This document shows positions 39,791-49,305 of a DNA stretch of 63,498 nt, in pieces. The stretch lies in assembly GCA_020050595.1 (NCBI GenBank), contig JAGVKL010000057.1, positions 1 through 63,498 of the forward strand, in the 5' to 3' direction. Both the position numbers and the translations under genes were made by a program. This DNA comes from Legionellales bacterium. GTDB lineage: Bacteria > Pseudomonadota > Gammaproteobacteria > Legionellales > Legionellaceae. The notes under the pieces are model-generated. The model saw nothing but the letters and a program-made list of their open reading frames with translations, was not told the DNA's origin and made no database searches. Within the stretch, counting starts at the first letter, position 1; each line of letters begins with the position of its first letter.

Positions 39791-40513
39791 CTAGGTTTCC
39801 TCATTTAACATTTGTATACGTATTTCACTGATTGCTTTTGTCGGATTAAGTCCCTTTGGGCAGACATCCGCACAATTCATAATCGTACGGCAACGAAATA
39901 CACTAAATGGATCTTGCAGCTTATTTAAGCGATGCTTTGTTGCTGTATCTCGACTATCCGCTAAAAATCGTCTGGCTTGCAATAAGCCCGCCGGGCCCAC
40001 AAATTTATCAGGGTTCCACCAATAAGACGGGCAGGAGCTCGTGCAGCAAGCACATAAAATACACTCATATAGACCATCTAATTTAGAGCGTTCTGCCGGT
40101 GATTGTAGTCGCTCGCGGGGGGGGGCTACGGTATCGTTTTGCAAATAGGGTTCAATACGCTCATATTGTTGATAAAACTGGCTCATATCCACGACTAAAT
40201 CACGAATCACTGGAAACCCTGGTAAGGGGCGAATGACTATTTTATTGCCTTTTAATTGGGATACGTGAGTAATGCAAGCTAGGCCATTTTTTCCATTGAT
40301 ATTCATGCCGTCAGAGCCGCAGACACCTTCACGGCAAGAACGCCGAAACGACAACGTATCATCCTGCTCTGCTTTTAACCGCTCCAATAGCGTCAATAAC
40401 ATAGGATCACTTTTTACAGGGATCGTTATATCGTACTGCTTCATGTATGGCTTAGTATCTACCTCAGGATTATATCGGTAGATAGATAGGCTCAGATTTC
40501 TAGTATCAGCCAT
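39791..40513 (-). CDS. sdhB: Succinate dehydrogenase iron-sulfur subunit
   Basis: Carries electrons from SdhA to quinone. 2Fe-2S ligands are in SCREGVCGSDGMNINGKNGL and CITH; the 4Fe-4S and 3Fe-4S ligands are in CILCACCTSSCP and CRTIMNCADVCPKGLNP. 240 residues, normal. It lies 12 bp after sdhA and 52 bp before sucA on the same strand. Confidence 0.97.
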   Translation of the reverse strand: MADTRNLSLSIYRYNPEVDTKPYMKQYDITIPVKSDPMLLTLLERLKAEQDDTLSFRRSCREGVCGSDGMNINGKNGLACITHVSQLKGNKIVIRPLPGFPVIRDLVVDMSQFYQQYERIEPYLQNDTVAPPRERLQSPAERSKLDGLYECILCACCTSSCPSYWWNPDKFVGPAGLLQARRFLADSRDTATKHRLNKLQDPFSVFRCRTIMNCADVCPKGLNPTKAISEIRIQMLNEET

Positions 40514-40525
40514 GGTGAATCCTCA

Positions 40526-42295
40526 TTAATAGACGCGTTCTTTAGGTTCAAAAGGTGCTATGTATTTGGGTGATGTGTTTACTGGGCGATAATCAATCGA
40601 ATCATCGTGCTGGAAATACACCGTATGTTTAATCCAATTCTCATCATCACGCTTTGGATAATCTTCACGGCTATGTGCCCCACGGCTTTCCGTACGAGCG
40701 AGAGCCGACTGTGCTGTAGCATAGGCTGTGGCCATGAGATTATCTAATTCTAAAACCGAGACCCGGGCGGTATTAAACACTTCACTTTTATCGCTTAAAT
40801 AGGCGTGCGCTAATCTGTCACGTAATGCCTGCAAGCGTTTTAAGCCGCTTTCCATAAATTCGCCAGTGCGGAAAACACCGAAGTCTTCTTGCATGATGCG
40901 TTGCATTTCATCATAAATAACGGATGGATTTTCTCCCCCTTTTGAATCCTGCCAACGCTGATAGCGCGCCAATGATACTGCAACATCATCTTCAGAAACA
41001 TAGGCCATATCCGGTAATTGATTGGATTGCCATAATTCTTCAACATGCATACCCGCTGCACGGCCAAAGACTACAAGATCAAGAAGAGAATTACCACCCA
41101 GACGATTAGCACCGTGTACAGAAACACAAGCACATTCACCTACTGCATACAGACCTTCGACAACTTGATCTTGGCCATGATGCTTGGTAATAACTTGACT
41201 ATGAATATTCGTAGGAATACCACCCATGGTGTAGTGACAGGTAGGTACTACTGGAATGGGCTCAACAATAGGATCAACGCCTGCAAATTTTAACGAGAGT
41301 TCACGGATGCCAGGTAACCTGGTTTTAATCAGATCAGCACCTAAATGATCTAATTTTAACTTCACATGATCAACACCTTTAGGATCAAATCCTTTGCCAG
41401 CACGAAGCTCTAATGCTATTGCACGCGCCACCACATCACGAGACGCGAGATCTTTTACGTGAGGAGCGTAACGCTCCATAAAACGCTCGCCATCTTTATT
41501 AATCAAATAACCGCCTTCGCCGCGACAACCTTCAGTTACTAAGGTACCCGCACCAGCAATACCTGTGGGATGAAATTGCCACATTTCCATGTCTTGCAAG
41601 GGGAGGCCTGCTCGCAGTGCCATACCAAAACCATCTCCGGTATTGATATAAGCATTGGTTGTAGATTGATAAATACGGCCTGCGCCACCCGTTGCTAAAA
41701 TACAGACGCGCGATTGAAAAAATACAACCTCGCCTGTTTCAATACACATCGCGGTGACACCTGCGATACGATTTTGTGAATCTTTAACAAAATCTAGCGC
41801 CAACCATTCACTAAAGATATGCGTTTTCGCTTTTAAATTTTGTTGGTAGAGCGTATGTAGCAAAGCATGCCCAGTACGATCAGCTGCTGCACATGTGCGC
41901 GCAGCTTGCTCCCCACCAAAATTTTTAGATTGACCACCAAAAGGACGCTGATAAATTTTACCATTATCCATGCGAGAAAAAGGCAACCCCATGTGCTCTA
42001 ATTCGTAAACGACCTCTGGGCCTGTTTTACATAAATATTCAATACAGTCTTGATCACCAATATAATCAGCGCCTTTGACTGTATCGTACATATGCCAACG
42101 CCAATCATCTTCATCAGAATTTCCAAGCGCTGTGGTAATACCACCTTGAGCCGAAACTGTATGAGAGCGTGTCGGGAATACTTTTGATAGTAAAGCAACT
42201 TTCATGCCTGAGTTAGCCAATTGCAAGGAGGCTCGCATACCTGCACCTCCTGCACCAATAATTACTGCATCAAATTCATTACGCGCAAACGCCAT
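40526..42295 (-). CDS. sdhA: Succinate dehydrogenase flavoprotein subunit
   Basis: FAD subunit that oxidises succinate to fumarate. Dinucleotide-binding motif [18 protein letters not shown] at the N-terminus, the covalent-FAD histidine in [10 protein letters not shown], substrate residues around [20 protein letters not shown], and [19 protein letters not shown]. 589 residues from the ATG at 42295, just 2 bases after the sdhD stop. Confidence 0.97.
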   Translation of the reverse strand: MAFARNEFDAVIIGAGGAGMRASLQLANSGMKVALLSKVFPTRSHTVSAQGGITTALGNSDEDDWRWHMYDTVKGADYIGDQDCIEYLCKTGPEVVYELEHMGLPFSRMDNGKIYQRPFGGQSKNFGGEQAARTCAAADRTGHALLHTLYQQNLKAKTHIFSEWLALDFVKDSQNRIAGVTAMCIETGEVVFFQSRVCILATGGAGRIYQSTTNAYINTGDGFGMALRAGLPLQDMEMWQFHPTGIAGAGTLVTEGCRGEGGYLINKDGERFMERYAPHVKDLASRDVVARAIALELRAGKGFDPKGVDHVKLKLDHLGADLIKTRLPGIRELSLKFAGVDPIVEPIPVVPTCHYTMGGIPTNIHSQVITKHHGQDQVVEGLYAVGECACVSVHGANRLGGNSLLDLVVFGRAAGMHVEELWQSNQLPDMAYVSEDDVAVSLARYQRWQDSKGGENPSVIYDEMQRIMQEDFGVFRTGEFMESGLKRLQALRDRLAHAYLSDKSEVFNTARVSVLELDNLMATAYATAQSALARTESRGAHSREDYPKRDDENWIKHTVYFQHDDSIDYRPVNTSPKYIAPFEPKERVY

Positions 42296-42297
42296 TA

Positions 42298-42651
42298 TTA
42301 TTGTCCCCAAACAATCAATAAGCCAAAGACAAACTGTCCTAGCAGCAAGAAAACAACGAGCATCTGAATAGAAAGCCTAAGAGCGGTGCATTTTAGGTAA
42401 TCGGTTGTAACCGTCCAAATGCCTATCCAGGTGTGTAAAAGCACGACAAAAAGAGCAATCAAACTTGCTATTTTAAACCAATGATCATGAAATAAAGCCT
42501 GCCATTCAACATACGTTAATGCAGGGTGGCAATATAAAAATCCCAATAAAAATAAAGAGTAAAGGGCAAAATAAAACGCAGTAACTCGTTGTATCAACCA
42601 GTCCTTTAACCCATTACCTGTTAAACTTGTAACATTGCCTAACATAACCAT
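42298..42651 (-). CDS. sdhD: Succinate dehydrogenase membrane anchor, SdhD
   Basis: About 117 residues with three membrane helices. The N-terminal [18 protein letters not shown] matches SdhD, and the heme/quinone-side [15 protein letters not shown] is present. The start at 42651 follows GGGG by 5 bases; another ATG lies at 42645. Either overlaps the end of sdhC slightly. Confidence 0.92.
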   Translation of the reverse strand: MVMLGNVTSLTGNGLKDWLIQRVTAFYFALYSLFLLGFLYCHPALTYVEWQALFHDHWFKIASLIALFVVLLHTWIGIWTVTTDYLKCTALRLSIQMLVVFLLLGQFVFGLLIVWGQ

Positions 42652-43013
42652 AGCCCCATTAAAATTGCCCAAACGATAGTAAGCAGAATGACAACTACCG
42701 CACTCTTTCTTCCAGCGCTAAGTCCTTCGCCAACTCCTGTATCCATTATCATATGCCGCATACCCGCAATCAGATGATAGCCAAGGGCTGTACAAAAAAC
42801 CCATAATAATAATTTATAAGCCGGCTTCGCTAATACCGCTTTTAATTGAATAAAAGAATCCGATGAGTGCAGTGACTGACTCAGGAAATACATCATTGCT
42901 GGGAGCAGTATAAATAAGGCCAACCCCGAAAGCCGGTGTAAGATCGATACAATAGCCATTGGCGGATATTTTAAACTACGTAAATCAAGATTTATGGGTC
43001 TTTTATTATTCAC
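42639..43013 (-). CDS. sdhC: Succinate dehydrogenase cytochrome b556, SdhC
   Basis: Membrane anchor that binds heme b and quinone. RPINLDLRSLKYPPMAIVSI, then LHRLSG, is the SdhC signature, followed by three helices with the heme histidine in GYHLIAGMRHM. A GTG start at 43013 is chosen because GGAAGAA precedes it by 6 bases and it gives about 124 residues, the family length; an ATG at 43082 adds unrelated residues. First gene of the sdh-suc block. Confidence 0.93.
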   Translation of the reverse strand: MNNKRPINLDLRSLKYPPMAIVSILHRLSGLALFILLPAMMYFLSQSLHSSDSFIQLKAVLAKPAYKLLLWVFCTALGYHLIAGMRHMIMDTGVGEGLSAGRKSAVVVILLTIVWAILMGLWLC

Positions 43014-43089
43014 TATATATTTCTTCCTTCTAGCGTCTTTTCCCAAGTAAATGACTAACTTAAGGCAAGCAGATATTATCAACTTGTGA

Positions 43090-43117
43090 AGTATATCATC
43101 CTGTCTTTCTCACGCAA
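43090..43117 (-). promoter_or_regulatory. Putative promoter of the sdh-suc operon
   Basis: On the minus strand TTGCGT (43112-43117), a 16-bp spacer and TATACT (43090-43095) lie about 77 bp upstream of the sdhC start. This is a moderate match and the only good candidate before the REP element at 43140. Confidence 0.4.
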
Positions 43118-43139
43118 AGTTATGTTGGAGAGGAAATTG

Positions 43140-43292
43140 CGTAGCCCGTAAGGAGCAAAGCGGATTACGGGGTTTATCAATTAATGGTGCGATCCCCATA
43201 TATACCCAAGAAACTTCAAAATGCTATTTTTGAAGTTTCTTGGGTATATAACAAAAATAATAATGCGCACACCTCTGCATTTATTGGTCTTT
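43140..43292. repeat. Composite REP/palindrome element upstream of sdhC
   Basis: The 33-bp REP-like unit (43140-43172) is followed by a palindrome with 23-bp arms (43199-43221 and 43228-43250; core ACCCAAGAAACTTCAAAA) and the tail with AATAATGCGCACAC to about 43292. It has the same order as at 22403-22556. It lies between the 3' end of the acidic-protein gene and sdhC. Confidence 0.9.
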
Positions 43293-43297
43293 AGAAC

Positions 43298-43400
43298 TTT
43301 TCCGCTCCCTAACGGTCGCGGTTCGGGTGTAGTTTTCCGCTCTCTGACGGTCCGGTTCGGGTGTAGTTTTCCGCTTCCTGACGGTCGCGGTTCGGGTGGG
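43298..43400. repeat. 36-bp tandem repeat, three units
   Basis: Three imperfect units of GTGTAGTTTTCCGCTCCCTA-type sequence, each with ACGGTCGCGGTTCGGG. They differ by a few bases, and the middle unit has lost two bases. The array directly abuts the composite REP element on one side and the 3' end of the acidic-protein gene (43411) on the other. Single relatives lie at 30125 and 32. Confidence 0.9.
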
Positions 43401-43410
43401 GAGGAAATTA

Positions 43411-44178
43411 TCATTGTTTAGGGGTTTTCGCGGGTGTATGTGGATGCCGGTAAATATCGCGTGGGGCTTCAGGGGGATAACCGTAACCCTTGTCAGCAAA
43501 GCGTTTTACCATTTCTAAATAGCGCTCGCCCCACGCGCCTGGATCAAAGTTAGTAACCACTACATTGTAAGGAAGGTTTATAATCGATTCAAAAGCTTTG
43601 CGTTGTGCTAGTTCATGTCCGCCGAAAGCGACTTGTACTTCCGTTTCTGTTGAAATACCGCCTGCTTTTAGTCGCTCCACCAACAAATAAACCATTTTCT
43701 CAATGGTGTAATACAATTTACACATAGACATGCCTGCAGAATACATATTTTCTGCTTTGGATGTTCTTAAGCGAAAGCCCTCATCAATAATAGGGTAAAC
43801 AAATTCATATTCTTCACTATGAGGTAAGTGTTCGGGGGAGATAACAACGGGGGGTGATATCCCTTGGATAGTCGGGGTAATAATATATAATTGAAAATCT
43901 GCCCAACGCCACCATAATTGATAAACCCGCTCTACAATGGTGATAGGGTCATTATCGTCTGCCGCCATTTCCCCTAATAAGGCTGCATCGTCTCCTGGAG
44001 ACTCATCCTTTTCTATAGCAGCTATTTCCGTAGCCTCCGCTTTTAAAGGCTCTGGCTCTTCTGCTGGATGTTCTTGTACTTTTTCTGCAGCATCTTTGGC
44101 AGGCAAGTCATCCGCTTTTATAGGCTCTTGCTCTTCTGCTGGATTTTCTTTTTGCGAGTCATCAACTGAATCAACCAT
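43411..44178 (-). CDS. Uncharacterised acidic protein
   Basis: 255 residues. The first 95 are a low-complexity acidic segment with an internal duplication (PAEEQEPIKADD and PAEEPEPLKAEA). From about residue 88 a compact domain begins with ERVYQLWWRWADFQLYI and ends near LEMVKRFADKGYGYPPEAP. No signal peptide or clear membrane helix. I do not recognise the family. It is transcribed toward sdhC but is separated from it by about 400 bp of repeats, so it is not in the same operon. Confidence 0.55.
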   Translation of the reverse strand: MVDSVDDSQKENPAEEQEPIKADDLPAKDAAEKVQEHPAEEPEPLKAEATEIAAIEKDESPGDDAALLGEMAADDNDPITIVERVYQLWWRWADFQLYIITPTIQGISPPVVISPEHLPHSEEYEFVYPIIDEGFRLRTSKAENMYSAGMSMCKLYYTIEKMVYLLVERLKAGGISTETEVQVAFGGHELAQRKAFESIINLPYNVVVTNFDPGAWGERYLEMVKRFADKGYGYPPEAPRDIYRHPHTPAKTPKQ

Positions 44179-44408
44179 CGTACTTCACTCGATTAATAAG
44201 GTCTATAAGATAATATTAGCTTAAAAATACTGCAGATGGCATAGGCAACGTCCCTAAAATTTCACCCGAAGTGAAAAATTAAGAAATTGAAGCAAAATAC
44301 ACACTTGATTGAGGCGAATAGCAAGCTCTATTTAACGAAATCAAGCGTTTATTTTGACCCATTTATTGCTTTTGCAGCCCGGCGATAACTTTAGGGGCAT
44401 TGCCTAGG

Positions 44409-44630
44409 TTAAAGAATATTAAACTGATAAAAAATGGGGGATTTTTTATTACAGCGAAAACAGCTGCTCTTGCAAGCCATTGTTTCTTGGCATACACGTA
44501 TAACTCCACGGCCTACCCAAATATCCAGCATAGGCTGCAATGCTTGCTCATCGATATGAAATTCACGAGCTAATTGCTCCGTACTCACAATGCGTGCTCG
44601 GCGAATAAAATCACGAATTTGCAGCAGCAT
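44409..44630 (-). CDS. feoC: FeoC-like regulator
   Basis: 73 residues. The N-terminal winged helix ([20 protein letters not shown]) and a C-terminal cysteine set (C-x3-C-x2-C in MACKSSCFRCNKK) fit FeoC, the small protein that accompanies FeoB in gammaproteobacteria and may bind an Fe-S cluster. It overlaps the end of feoB by 20 bases, so its start at 44630 is supported by gene order. FeoC function (regulator or FeoB stabiliser) is debated in the family. Confidence 0.8.
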   Translation of the reverse strand: MLLQIRDFIRRARIVSTEQLAREFHIDEQALQPMLDIWVGRGVIRVCQETMACKSSCFRCNKKSPIFYQFNIL

Positions 44631-46845
44631 AAAAGCCTCCCGCTCGATTCGTACTGATCCGAATAAAGCTAACAGCAACAACAAGAACCGCTACTATCCC
44701 CAAACACCACGCCCACGTCTGCTCTGGATGGGCACTAATGGTTGCAAACTGATAAAACAATACCGCGGCAGCATAAGCCACGATAAATGACCAGGTAATC
44801 GAAAACCACATCAATTGACGATTAGCCTCTTGCCTAATCGCGGCCATCGTAGATACACAAGGAATATAGAGAAGAATAAAGAGTAAATAAGCATAAGCCC
44901 CGACCTTACCATCAAAATGCTGATACATAATGCCATACACTACTTCCGGTACATCTCCGCTAGGTGCACTGGCTAAAATAGGATTAATAAAAGCACAACC
45001 TAATGCTTTAAGGTTATGTGGAATTGTCCAAAGCGCTTCTTTGAATAAGGCTCCTAAATCGAAATGAGTCGCCGCTCCTTGAGCCAAATCAGACATTTGC
45101 AGGTATAACGTATTTAATGAGCCCACAACGACTTCTTTGGCAAGCATCCCCGAAAGCAAACCAACCGTCGCTGGCCAATTATCCGCTTGAATCCCCATAG
45201 GCGAAAAAATAGGCGTAAGCCATTGACCTAAGAGGGCCAAGAGAGAATCCCCGCTCGCCTCGGCACTACTAACATCACCATGGATCGTCAATGCATTCAA
45301 CCCACCTAAAAGCACACAAACGGGAATAATGATTTTACCTGCTCGCCAGATAAAATGTCGCAAGCGTAAGGAAGTTTCTTTGCATAAACGGCGTAAAGAA
45401 GGTCGATGATAGGAAGGTAATTCTAAAATAAGGGGCGATGCTTGGCCGCGCAACATCGTTTTTCGCGCCAGAAAACCTGTAAAAACTGCCATTAATATGC
45501 CAATTAAATACAAGGAGAAAACAATATTTTGCCCTCCGTGCGGAAAGAAAGCGGCCACAAATACTGCATAAATAGCTAACCGTGCGCTGCAAGACATAAA
45601 AGGACTCATCAATACAGTTAAGAGACGATCTTGGGTAGAGTCTAGAGTACGAGCCGCCATAATCGCCGGGACATTACAACCAAAGCCCACAATCATCGGA
45701 ACAAATGATTTACCAGGAAGGCCTAAAGCGCGCATCGCCTTATCGACGACAAAAGCAGCGCGTGCCATGTAGCCCGATGTTTCTAATAAAGATAAAAAGA
45801 AAAACATGGAAGCAATGACAGGGATAAAAGTTAGAGTGGTATTAATACCTGTACCGATGCCATTAGCAATCAATGCAATAAGCCAATTGGGTGCGTGTAT
45901 TTGTTGTAATACCCAGGCACTTCCTTGTACAAAAAGAGCGTCGGTACTGATATCAAAAAAGTCTTGAAAAGCCCCGCCCACATTAACTGCAAATAGAAAC
46001 ATTAAATACATCATGCCAAAAAAGATGGGAAATGCCCAAAAACGATGTAAAACAATGCGATCAAGCTTTGCCGTGAAATGCTCACTGGCATCGGAGCATT
46101 TTTTTTGCACGCGAGTTATTATTTGATGGATAGCCTCGTAGCGAGCATCTGCCATGATCAAATCAATATCGGGCTCTTTAATGTCCGGCCTTTTGTCTTG
46201 GCTTAATAAAAACGTATCCCCTTCTAATAATCGCCGAGCTAAATAAGGGGCAGAAAGCGATCCACCTACGGTTTTCAACGATGTTTCGAGCGTGTCTACC
46301 GTACGTTGTATAGCAGGAGGTAATGATAATTGAAACGGTTTTGCTAAAGACTTTTTAGCTAAAATTTTCTGCTTTAACTCCTCAAGTCCTATGTTTTTAT
46401 GTGCCTGCAGCATAACAACGGGACAATGTAAGGCTTCTGATAAGGCATTTATATCAATGCTAATCCCTTGTTGCTCAGCAAGATCCATCATATTCAGTGC
46501 TAGAATAAGCGGCTTACCTAATTCTAAAAGTTGGCTAGTTAGGTATAAATGGCGCTCTAAATGACATGCATCAACTACATTGACTAAAATATCCGCTTGG
46601 CCATAAGCGACTTCCCATGCAGCTATCTGCACATCTTGACTGGTTTCCTCCAAAGAAGAAACCAGCGAATAAATCCCCGGAAGATCGGTAACTTGTATCG
46701 TTTGCGCATTGGCAATAAATTGACCTGTCTTTTTCTCGACGGTTACCCCAGGCCAGTTACCTATGCGTTGATGATCGCCCGTAAGTGCGTTAAATAACGT
46801 GGTTTTGCCACAATTAGGATTACCCACCAGCATCATATGGGTCAT
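44611..46845 (-). CDS. feoB: Ferrous iron transport protein B
   Basis: Inner-membrane Fe(II) permease with an N-terminal G domain: G1 [14 protein letters not shown]2 [12 protein letters not shown]3 DLPGIYSL and G4 LNMMDL. It is followed by a helical guanine-dissociation-inhibitor region and two Gate/nucleoside-recognition membrane modules (for example [15 protein letters not shown]). 744 residues. The ATG at 46845 overlaps the feoA stop as ATGA, which decides the start; a start 8 codons earlier is less likely. Confidence 0.96.
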   Translation of the reverse strand: MTHMMLVGNPNCGKTTLFNALTGDHQRIGNWPGVTVEKKTGQFIANAQTIQVTDLPGIYSLVSSLEETSQDVQIAAWEVAYGQADILVNVVDACHLERHLYLTSQLLELGKPLILALNMMDLAEQQGISIDINALSEALHCPVVMLQAHKNIGLEELKQKILAKKSLAKPFQLSLPPAIQRTVDTLETSLKTVGGSLSAPYLARRLLEGDTFLLSQDKRPDIKEPDIDLIMADARYEAIHQIITRVQKKCSDASEHFTAKLDRIVLHRFWAFPIFFGMMYLMFLFAVNVGGAFQDFFDISTDALFVQGSAWVLQQIHAPNWLIALIANGIGTGINTTLTFIPVIASMFFFLSLLETSGYMARAAFVVDKAMRALGLPGKSFVPMIVGFGCNVPAIMAARTLDSTQDRLLTVLMSPFMSCSARLAIYAVFVAAFFPHGGQNIVFSLYLIGILMAVFTGFLARKTMLRGQASPLILELPSYHRPSLRRLCKETSLRLRHFIWRAGKIIIPVCVLLGGLNALTIHGDVSSAEASGDSLLALLGQWLTPIFSPMGIQADNWPATVGLLSGMLAKEVVVGSLNTLYLQMSDLAQGAATHFDLGALFKEALWTIPHNLKALGCAFINPILASAPSGDVPEVVYGIMYQHFDGKVGAYAYLLFILLYIPCVSTMAAIRQEANRQLMWFSITWSFIVAYAAAVLFYQFATISAHPEQTWAWCLGIVAVLVVAVSFIRISTNRAGGFYAAANS

Positions 46846-47072
46846 AAACGCTCCCATTGTAAATGACAAGCTTCTTCTTTACGCAATGCCAGTGAAGTCC
46901 CGCGAACTTCAACTTGAACCGGGCAACCCAAGGGAGCTACGCGTATCACAGAAACCTCTATACCGCGTGTAATTCCTAATGATAAAAGTCTACGACGATA
47001 ATGCATCTGGGTATCACCAAAGCTTGCTAATCGTACGCGATCACCTTGTAAAAAATCGGTAATTTTTATCAT
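46842..47072 (-). CDS. feoA: Ferrous iron transport protein A
   Basis: 76 residues with the SH3-like FeoA fold. Landmarks are [32 protein letters not shown] and [18 protein letters not shown]. It is the first gene of feoABC and lies about 45 bp downstream of a Fur box. Required with FeoB for Fe(II) uptake in other gammaproteobacteria. Confidence 0.93.
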   Translation of the reverse strand: MIKITDFLQGDRVRLASFGDTQMHYRRRLLSLGITRGIEVSVIRVAPLGCPVQVEVRGTSLALRKEEACHLQWERL

Positions 47073-47116
47073 CTCTAACGATCACTTCAAATAAAAAAGT
47101 AAATTTTAACACAAAT

Positions 47117-47135
47117 GATATCGATAATCATTCTC
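47117..47135 (-). promoter_or_regulatory. Fur box upstream of feoABC
   Basis: The 19 bases GATATCGATAATCATTCTC match the Fur consensus GATAATGATAATCATTATC at 16 of 19 positions. The site sits 45 bp upstream of feoA, in the right place for iron-responsive repression of the operon. The same interval could also serve the zapE 3' region, but no gene starts on that side. Confidence 0.75.
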
Positions 47136-47173
47136 ATTTTGGTAAAAAATACCTACACAGCACAATTTTTGAA

Positions 47174-47240
47174 AACGTCGTTGCGAGCCGTAGGCGAAGC
47201 AATCAAGTGGCATTATATTAAACAAAAGACGGATGTTTTT
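47174..47240. repeat. Dispersed 65-bp repeat, copy near feoA/zapE
   Basis: CGTCGTTGCGAGCCGTAGGC through AAACAAAAGAC matches a segment at 49129-49193 in the same orientation with few changes. It resembles the widespread CATTGCGAGG...AAGCAATCC family. It lies between the feoA promoter and the zapE stop. Confidence 0.8.
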
Positions 47241-48333
47241 ATGCAGAAGAATCGGAAAACCCCTCTTCTTTTCGCCATCGATGGCGGCGCGCATAATCTT
47301 GCGATTGCATTTCCTTTAATCGGCTTAGCGTACGTTGGAATTTACCACTCAACTCACCTTGGGTATAAAGCTCATCTACGGGGACGGCTGCGGAAAGAAT
47401 AAGCTGTATCCCTCGATCATACATTACATCAATAAAATGTATCAATAAAATAACGTTTACCGTATCTTTTTCTGTTAACTTAGGAATGTCACTGACAAAG
47501 ACTGTATCAAAGCGATCAGCGATTTCAAGGTAATCTAATTGGCTACGAGGTAAATTGCATATCACATCAAACCTAAACCATACCGCACGCTTCCCCCACT
47601 TTACACAAGCGATCATACGGTTTTGAATACAAAGCTCCTCTTTTTCTTTGATGTTGGTAACCGCCTCATTAAACTGTTTCGTTAAAAGTGCGTTAGCTTG
47701 TTCATTCAGTGGATAAATATACGCTTGTTGTAATGGCGCTCGACCTAAACGATAGTCAGCATGATCCGCTATGGCTACTATTTCACAATGTTGTTTAATT
47801 AAATCGATCGCTGGTAAAAATCGTTCGCGATGTTGGCCATTTAAGTACAGTTGATCGGGGGGAATATTCGACGTAATCATTAGAACAATGCCTTTGGCAA
47901 AAAGCGCGTGTAATAATTCAGCAAGAATCATGGCATCTGCGACATCATAGACCATAAATTCATCAAAACATAAGACGCGCGTTGTTTTAGCAATATGGGC
48001 TGCGATACGGCGTAAAGGATCGCGTTGGCCTTGTAAGCGCCTTAGTTGAGCATCCACTTGTTGCATAAAATGATGAAAATGCAGCCGTGTTTTTTGCTTC
48101 TCTGGTAGATAACTATAAAAAAGATCGCCCAAATAAGTTTTTCCTACCCCGACCGGCCCATATAAATAAATTCCTTGTACTCGCTTTTTTTTCAACCAAG
48201 GAAGCCATGAGTGCTCATAAGCGGAAAGCTCATCGATGACTCGTTGCATATGGGCAATAACGCCTCGTTGCACGGGATCATCGGTGATTTCTTGGCGAGC
48301 GACTGCGCTATCATATTGTGCTATTAACGTCAT
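47239..48333 (-). CDS. zapE: Cell division ATPase ZapE (AFG1 family)
   Basis: AAA-type ATPase of the AFG1/YhcM family, associated with the Z ring in E. coli. Walker A is YGPVGVGKTYLGDLF, Walker B VLCFDEFMVYDVADAMIL, and sensor region MITSNIPPDQLY. 364 residues, as in E. coli (375). Starts with ATG overlapping the stop of the upstream hydrolase gene by 4 bases (48330-48333). The protein end lies next to a dispersed repeat. Confidence 0.93.
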   Translation of the reverse strand: MTLIAQYDSAVARQEITDDPVQRGVIAHMQRVIDELSAYEHSWLPWLKKKRVQGIYLYGPVGVGKTYLGDLFYSYLPEKQKTRLHFHHFMQQVDAQLRRLQGQRDPLRRIAAHIAKTTRVLCFDEFMVYDVADAMILAELLHALFAKGIVLMITSNIPPDQLYLNGQHRERFLPAIDLIKQHCEIVAIADHADYRLGRAPLQQAYIYPLNEQANALLTKQFNEAVTNIKEKEELCIQNRMIACVKWGKRAVWFRFDVICNLPRSQLDYLEIADRFDTVFVSDIPKLTEKDTVNVILLIHFIDVMYDRGIQLILSAAVPVDELYTQGELSGKFQRTLSRLKEMQSQDYARRHRWRKEEGFSDSSA

Positions 48334-48986
48334 AAATCAATCACATAAGTCTTAATCGTTTCAATGAGTGATGCTTTAAGCTCGATTAATTTTCCATGGA
48401 AAAAATGCCCGGTTTCGGCAAAACGAAGGACGGGTAAAGGTGGTGAAAATTGCTTCGCAAAGTCAAGTACGGAATTTAAAGAAACGACATCATCATCGTC
48501 CCCTTGTATAATCACCCAGGGTGAGGGAGGAGCAAACTCCGTGTAATCAAACCGCGGAACCGGCGGCGCAATAGTAATTAATAAAGCATGCTCGCTTTGA
48601 GCAGCGGCACGATAAGCCACATAAGACCCAAAAGAAAAGCCAGCAAAGATAAATTTTATAGTTGGCTGTTCTTTAAGGCACTCTATGGCTAAAGCCAACA
48701 TATCTTTACTTTCACCTATACCTGCATCATAAGCACCCGCCGACTTACCGACACCTCTAAAATTAAAGCGCAGACTTGGAATTTGAAGCTCTTTAAATGC
48801 ACGAGCTAGGGTAGTTACTACTTTATTATTCATAGTGCCTCCCTCTAAAGAATGAGGGTGTCCTAACAAAGCAATATAATGCGGGTTCGGCTTTTCAGGA
48901 ACGAGCAAAGTAATTTCTAACGCTCCCATTTCAGCAGTAAATGAAAATAAGTGCTCTCCTGGCGTATTTAACTTATCAATTAGCAT
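48330..48986 (-). CDS. Alpha/beta hydrolase
   Basis: 218 residues. The nucleophile elbow FAGFSFGSYVAYR supplies the catalytic serine, PLPVLRFAETGHFFHG gives the catalytic histidine, and GDDDDVVSL is near the acidic residue. LRFNFRGVGKSAGAYD is the oxyanion-side motif typical of this group of small bacterial hydrolases. Substrate unknown. It is coupled to zapE by ATGA overlap. Confidence 0.85.
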   Translation of the reverse strand: MLIDKLNTPGEHLFSFTAEMGALEITLLVPEKPNPHYIALLGHPHSLEGGTMNNKVVTTLARAFKELQIPSLRFNFRGVGKSAGAYDAGIGESKDMLALAIECLKEQPTIKFIFAGFSFGSYVAYRAAAQSEHALLITIAPPVPRFDYTEFAPPSPWVIIQGDDDDVVSLNSVLDFAKQFSPPLPVLRFAETGHFFHGKLIELKASLIETIKTYVIDL

Positions 48987-49050
48987 AAAAACCCTGGATA
49001 AAATAAAATGGTTAAATCATAACGCATCTTGCATTTTTATGCGCGTTTAT

Positions 49051-49246
49051 TATGATCACCATCAGGGCTGTCCCATCTTAATTTTTTGGCCTAAATTAGT
49101 TTTTATTGCTTAATTAAGATACAAAATTCGTCGTTGCGAGCCGTAGGCGAAGCAATCCAGGGGCCTTATATTAAACAAAAGACACTGGATTGCTTCACTT
49201 CGTTCGCAAAGACAACTATTAGATGGGACAGCCCTATGATCACCAT
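49051..49246. mobile_element. MITE-like element with terminal inverted repeats and flanking direct repeats
   Basis: The 14-15-bp ends AGGGCTGTCCCATCT (49064-49078) and AGATGGGACAGCCCT (49221-49235) are perfect inverted repeats. Immediately outside lies a 12-bp direct repeat TATGATCACCAT (49051-49062 and 49235-49246), as expected of a target-site duplication. The interior contains a copy of the 65-bp CGTTGCGAG repeat followed by its partial inversion (TGGATTGCTTCACTTCG), but no open gene. Located between the divergent hydrolase and panB genes (319-bp gap 48987-49305). Confidence 0.75.
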
Positions 49247-49305
49247 GCATCGACCTTTTAATGGCGGTGACTTTTATTATATTTAACTTTTGGAGGACTT
49301 GATCC

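Noticed and set aside
43298..43400. Possible CRISPR array
   Set aside because: Units are directly adjacent with no unique spacers of constant length, and no cas genes are in the window.
43181..43499. Open frames with PEPRPLGSGK and TATVRERK repeats
   Set aside because: These are translations of the 36-bp DNA repeat, not genes.
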